A DNA stretch of 8,444 nucleotides from an uncultured Alistipes sp. GTDB taxonomy: Bacteria > Bacteroidota > Bacteroidia > Bacteroidales > Rikenellaceae. Location: the NCBI GenBank assembly GCA_910586375.1, contig CAJUIE010000076.1:1-8444 (forward strand), in the 5' to 3' direction. Every line of letters begins with the position of its first letter. The first letter of the stretch is position 1. The position numbers were made by a program, and so were the translations under genes. Under the pieces are notes generated by a model. That model did no database searches. It was not told the DNA's origin and worked only from the letters and a program-made list of their open reading frames with translations. Of the stretch, positions 6,383 to 8,444 are shown piece after piece.

Positions 6383-8284
6383 ATGAAAGCACTTAAATAT
6401 ATATGGGGTCTGGCCTTGGCCGGAGCACTCGTGTCCTGCTCCGACCTGCTGGATACCGAGTCCAAGTCGTCGTTCGACGAACAGACCGTCTTCACCAACT
6501 ACCAGCTGGCTGAGCAGTGTAACTACGGCATTGTTCAGGCGTTGTTGGAGAAGGCCAATTTCCGTGGTCGTTTCCACCCTTATGCGGGTCTGAACAGCGA
6601 CATCGAGTGGGCTAACAACTGGAGCAACGAGACGCAAAAGACCAACAACGCCGATCGTCAGGCCGTTTACGGCTATAGCCTGCTGGCAACCAACGGCGAG
6701 ATGGATAAATCGGGCAGCAGTGCCGATGCTTATTCTCCTTATTATACGGCTATCGAGCGAGCCAACCTCAACATCCGCAATCTGCGCAAGTATGCCGATG
6801 TGGGCGCCAATCCTGACATGGCTTTTTTGCTGGGTGAGGCGCTGACGTTGCGTGCTGTCTTGTATTATGATCTGCTGCGCACGTGGGGGGATGTTCCCGC
6901 ACGCTTTGAGCCCATTTCGTCCGGGACCGTTTATGTTGCCAGGAGTGACCGTGACGTGATTTATAAGCAGATTCTTGGCGATCTGGAGGAGGCCTGGGCT
7001 TATCTGCCGTGGCCGGGCCAGGGACACGCCACCACCACCGACCGCGTCAGCCGGGCTTTCGCTAAGGGCCTTTATGCCCGTCTGGCGCTTATGGCTTCGG
7101 GTTATGCGCTGCGTCCCGACGAGGGGCAGGTCGGCACGGGCAATGCCGGTTCCGTGCGTCTCTCCAGCGATCCCGCCCTCGCTAAGGATGTGCTTTATCC
7201 CAAAGCGCTGGCTGCGTGTGTCGACGTGATCCAGAACAGTGGTATGCGTCTTTACGACGATTACGAGCAGCTGTGGCGCGACATGAACAACTTCGACACG
7301 TCGGTTGCCGGTACGGGGCGTGAGGTGCTGTGGATCTTCCCTTATGGACACCAGCGCGGACGCTGGAACTATACCTTCGCGGCCAAGCACCGTCGCGGCG
7401 ACAAGTATGTCGGCGATGCCAAAGGCTCGGGCGGCAGCGTGGGCGGCAGTGCCGGTCCTGTTCCCACGATGTGGTTTGCGTATGAAAAAGAGGATACGCG
7501 CCGCGATGTGAGTTGCATCAACTTCAACTGGGGCGATGATAAGAATATTACCGAAACTCCGGTTCTGGCAGGTATTGATACCTGGTACTTCGGTAAGTAT
7601 CGTTATGAATGGATGGAGAAGTACCCTTATGCCGGAGGTGATGACGATGGCTTTAAGCCTGCTTATATGCGTCTGTCGGATGTTTACCTCATGGCTGCCG
7701 AGTGTGCCAGCGATGCCTCGTGTGCAGCCGTTGAGGGCGGCGGTCTGAATGCTGCTAAGGGGTATTTGCTCGAAGTGCGCCGCCGTGCTTATGCGGGCAA
7801 TGTGGCCAAGGCCGACGCGTATGTCAACGCTATCGGGTCGTCGGAGGCGATGTTCGACGCCATCGTCAGGGAGCGCGCTCTGGAGTTCGTGGGCGAGATG
7901 CTGCGCAAGACCGACCTTATCCGCTGGAACTTGCTGAAGACCAAGATGGACGAGACCAAACAGAAGCTCGCCGACCTCAATGCCATGACGGGCGATTTCA
8001 GCTACCTGCAAGGTGGCGGCGGTTATGTTTATTACAAGGTCGACGGCACCGACCTGAAGATGTACGGCCTCTATCCCGGCGAGCAGAGCGAACCTGATGC
8101 CAGCTGGACGGCCTATACCAACTCCGAAGGCGAGAAGTCGAAGTACCTCACTGAGGAGAAGTTCACCCAGGGCGAGATCGACCGTCTCTATGACGTTGAC
8201 CCCGATACGCGCCAGTTCTGGCCCATTTTCCAGGCGATCATCGACTCTTCGCAGGGCAAAATCGTCAACGATTACGGTTATTAG
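6383..8284 (+). CDS. susD: SusD/RagB-family surface glycan-binding lipoprotein
   Basis: The lid and glycan-binding partner of the SusC transporter, anchored at the outside of the outer membrane. I choose the ATG at 6383 (633 residues) over the in-frame ATG at 6359. From 6383 the protein begins with a normal lipoprotein signal, MKALKYIWGLALAGALVSC with Cys19, whereas the upstream start would add an Asn-rich polar stretch; bases 6359-6382 then form a typical A-rich, T-ending leader. Acidic residues after the Cys (CSDLLDTE) resemble the surface lipoprotein export signal. SusD hallmarks, numbered from this start, are the tetratricopeptide-like helices around ERANLNIRNL (125-134) and EALTLRAVLYYDLLRTWGDVP (152-172), YMRLSDVYLMAAEC (428-441) and RERALEFVGEMLRKTDLIRW (496-515). 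A Gly/Ser-rich loop spans about 345-358. Length is at the upper end for the family. The start lies 27 nt after the susC stop, so the two form one operon. Confidence 0.96.
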   Translation: MKALKYIWGLALAGALVSCSDLLDTESKSSFDEQTVFTNYQLAEQCNYGIVQALLEKANFRGRFHPYAGLNSDIEWANNWSNETQKTNNADRQAVYGYSLLATNGEMDKSGSSADAYSPYYTAIERANLNIRNLRKYADVGANPDMAFLLGEALTLRAVLYYDLLRTWGDVPARFEPISSGTVYVARSDRDVIYKQILGDLEEAWAYLPWPGQGHATTTDRVSRAFAKGLYARLALMASGYALRPDEGQVGTGNAGSVRLSSDPALAKDVLYPKALAACVDVIQNSGMRLYDDYEQLWRDMNNFDTSVAGTGREVLWIFPYGHQRGRWNYTFAAKHRRGDKYVGDAKGSGGSVGGSAGPVPTMWFAYEKEDTRRDVSCINFNWGDDKNITETPVLAGIDTWYFGKYRYEWMEKYPYAGGDDDGFKPAYMRLSDVYLMAAECASDASCAAVEGGGLNAAKGYLLEVRRRAYAGNVAKADAYVNAIGSSEAMFDAIVRERALEFVGEMLRKTDLIRWNLLKTKMDETKQKLADLNAMTGDFSYLQGGGGYVYYKVDGTDLKMYGLYPGEQSEPDASWTAYTNSEGEKSKYLTEEKFTQGEIDRLYDVDPDTRQFWPIFQAIIDSSQGKIVNDYGY

Positions 8285-8320
8285 CAGATAGTGGGCAAAT
8301 CTAACAGCAAATTCAAAATC

Positions 8321-8444
8321 ATGAAAAACATATTTCGAAAATCGTTGTCCTGCCTTGCGCTCCTTGCGGGTGTCGTGCTGGGCAGTTGTTCGACCGATCC
8401 CGACGAACTCAACACGGATTTCCGGCTCGACCGGGCGCTTATGC
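8321..8444 (+). CDS. Lipoprotein in the SusE/surface glycan-binding position; 3' truncated
   Basis: Only the first 41 codons are present; the window ends inside the gene. The ATG at 8321 is 36 nt after the susD stop, follows an A-rich leader, and no terminator intervenes, so it is the third gene of the transport operon. Residues 1-22 are a lipoprotein signal (MK, basic residues K3-K7 region, hydrophobic core LALLAGVVLG) with Cys23 in LGSC. The mature end CSTDPDE is rich in acidic residues, as in surface-exported Bacteroidota lipoproteins. The following DFRLDRALM resembles the segment that in many pectin-type loci leads into a fibronectin-III-like domain of SusE-position proteins, some of which carry DUF4957/DUF5123 beta-helices. 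That family assignment rests on a few residues and is tentative; the lipoprotein call is firm. Confidence 0.82.
   Translation, partial: MKNIFRKSLSCLALLAGVVLGSCSTDPDELNTDFRLDRALM

Noticed and set aside
5489..8011. An 840-codon open frame on the minus strand, antisense to the end of susC and most of susD
   Set aside because: Its codons lie exactly opposite the sense codons; susC and susD happen to share a frame. It stays open only because the sense genes rarely use TTA, CTA and TCA in this GC-rich genome. Its translation has no recognisable domain and runs across both real genes.
8285..8320. Possible small hairpin (AGAT/ATCT) between susD and the next gene
   Set aside because: A 4-bp stem without a T tract is too weak to be a terminator; the gap reads as a simple intra-operon leader.

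Overview
The window looks like part of a polysaccharide utilization locus (PUL) from a member of the Bacteroidota. The evidence is a SusC/SusD pair in tandem, a hybrid two-component regulator whose response-regulator half ends in an AraC-type DNA-binding domain, A-rich gene starts without clear Shine-Dalgarno sequences, and a perfect match to the Bacteroidota -7 promoter element. The coding sequence is clearly GC-rich, with many TCG, GCC, GGC and CTC codons. This fits a GC-rich gut lineage such as Alistipes or other Rikenellaceae better than Bacteroides, but the genus is an inference from composition only.

Layout, all on the + strand: (1) positions 1-1626, the C-terminal part of a hybrid two-component system (HTCS) protein, whose sensor half lies before the window; (2) 1629-2846, a GH105 unsaturated glucuronyl/galacturonyl hydrolase with a lipoprotein signal, only 2 nt downstream; (3) 2847-3121, the one real non-coding gap, holding a strong hairpin followed by a T-rich tract (terminator), a probable promoter and a leader of about 100 nt; (4) 3122-6355, a SusC-type TonB-dependent transporter; (5) 6383-8284, its SusD-type surface lipoprotein; (6) 8321 to the window end, the first 41 codons of another lipoprotein in the SusE/surface-glycan-binding position.

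The inferred working model is as follows. SusD and the downstream lipoprotein capture an oligosaccharide at the cell surface. SusC imports it with TonB energy. The GH105 enzyme removes the 4,5-unsaturated uronic acid left at the non-reducing end by a polysaccharide lyase, and the HTCS senses a breakdown product and activates the transport operon. GH105 points to a uronic-acid-containing substrate, most often a pectin such as rhamnogalacturonan I, although other lyase-cleaved or glucuronate-bearing glycans are possible. No lyase is present in the window. The terminator and promoter suggest two transcription units, regulator plus GH105 and then susCD plus lipoprotein.

I see no RNA gene, mobile element, CRISPR array or phage signature, and no system of a new kind. 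The points most worth a second look are the regulator/enzyme pairing, the leader, the cysteine-rich GH105 and the unfinished downstream lipoprotein.
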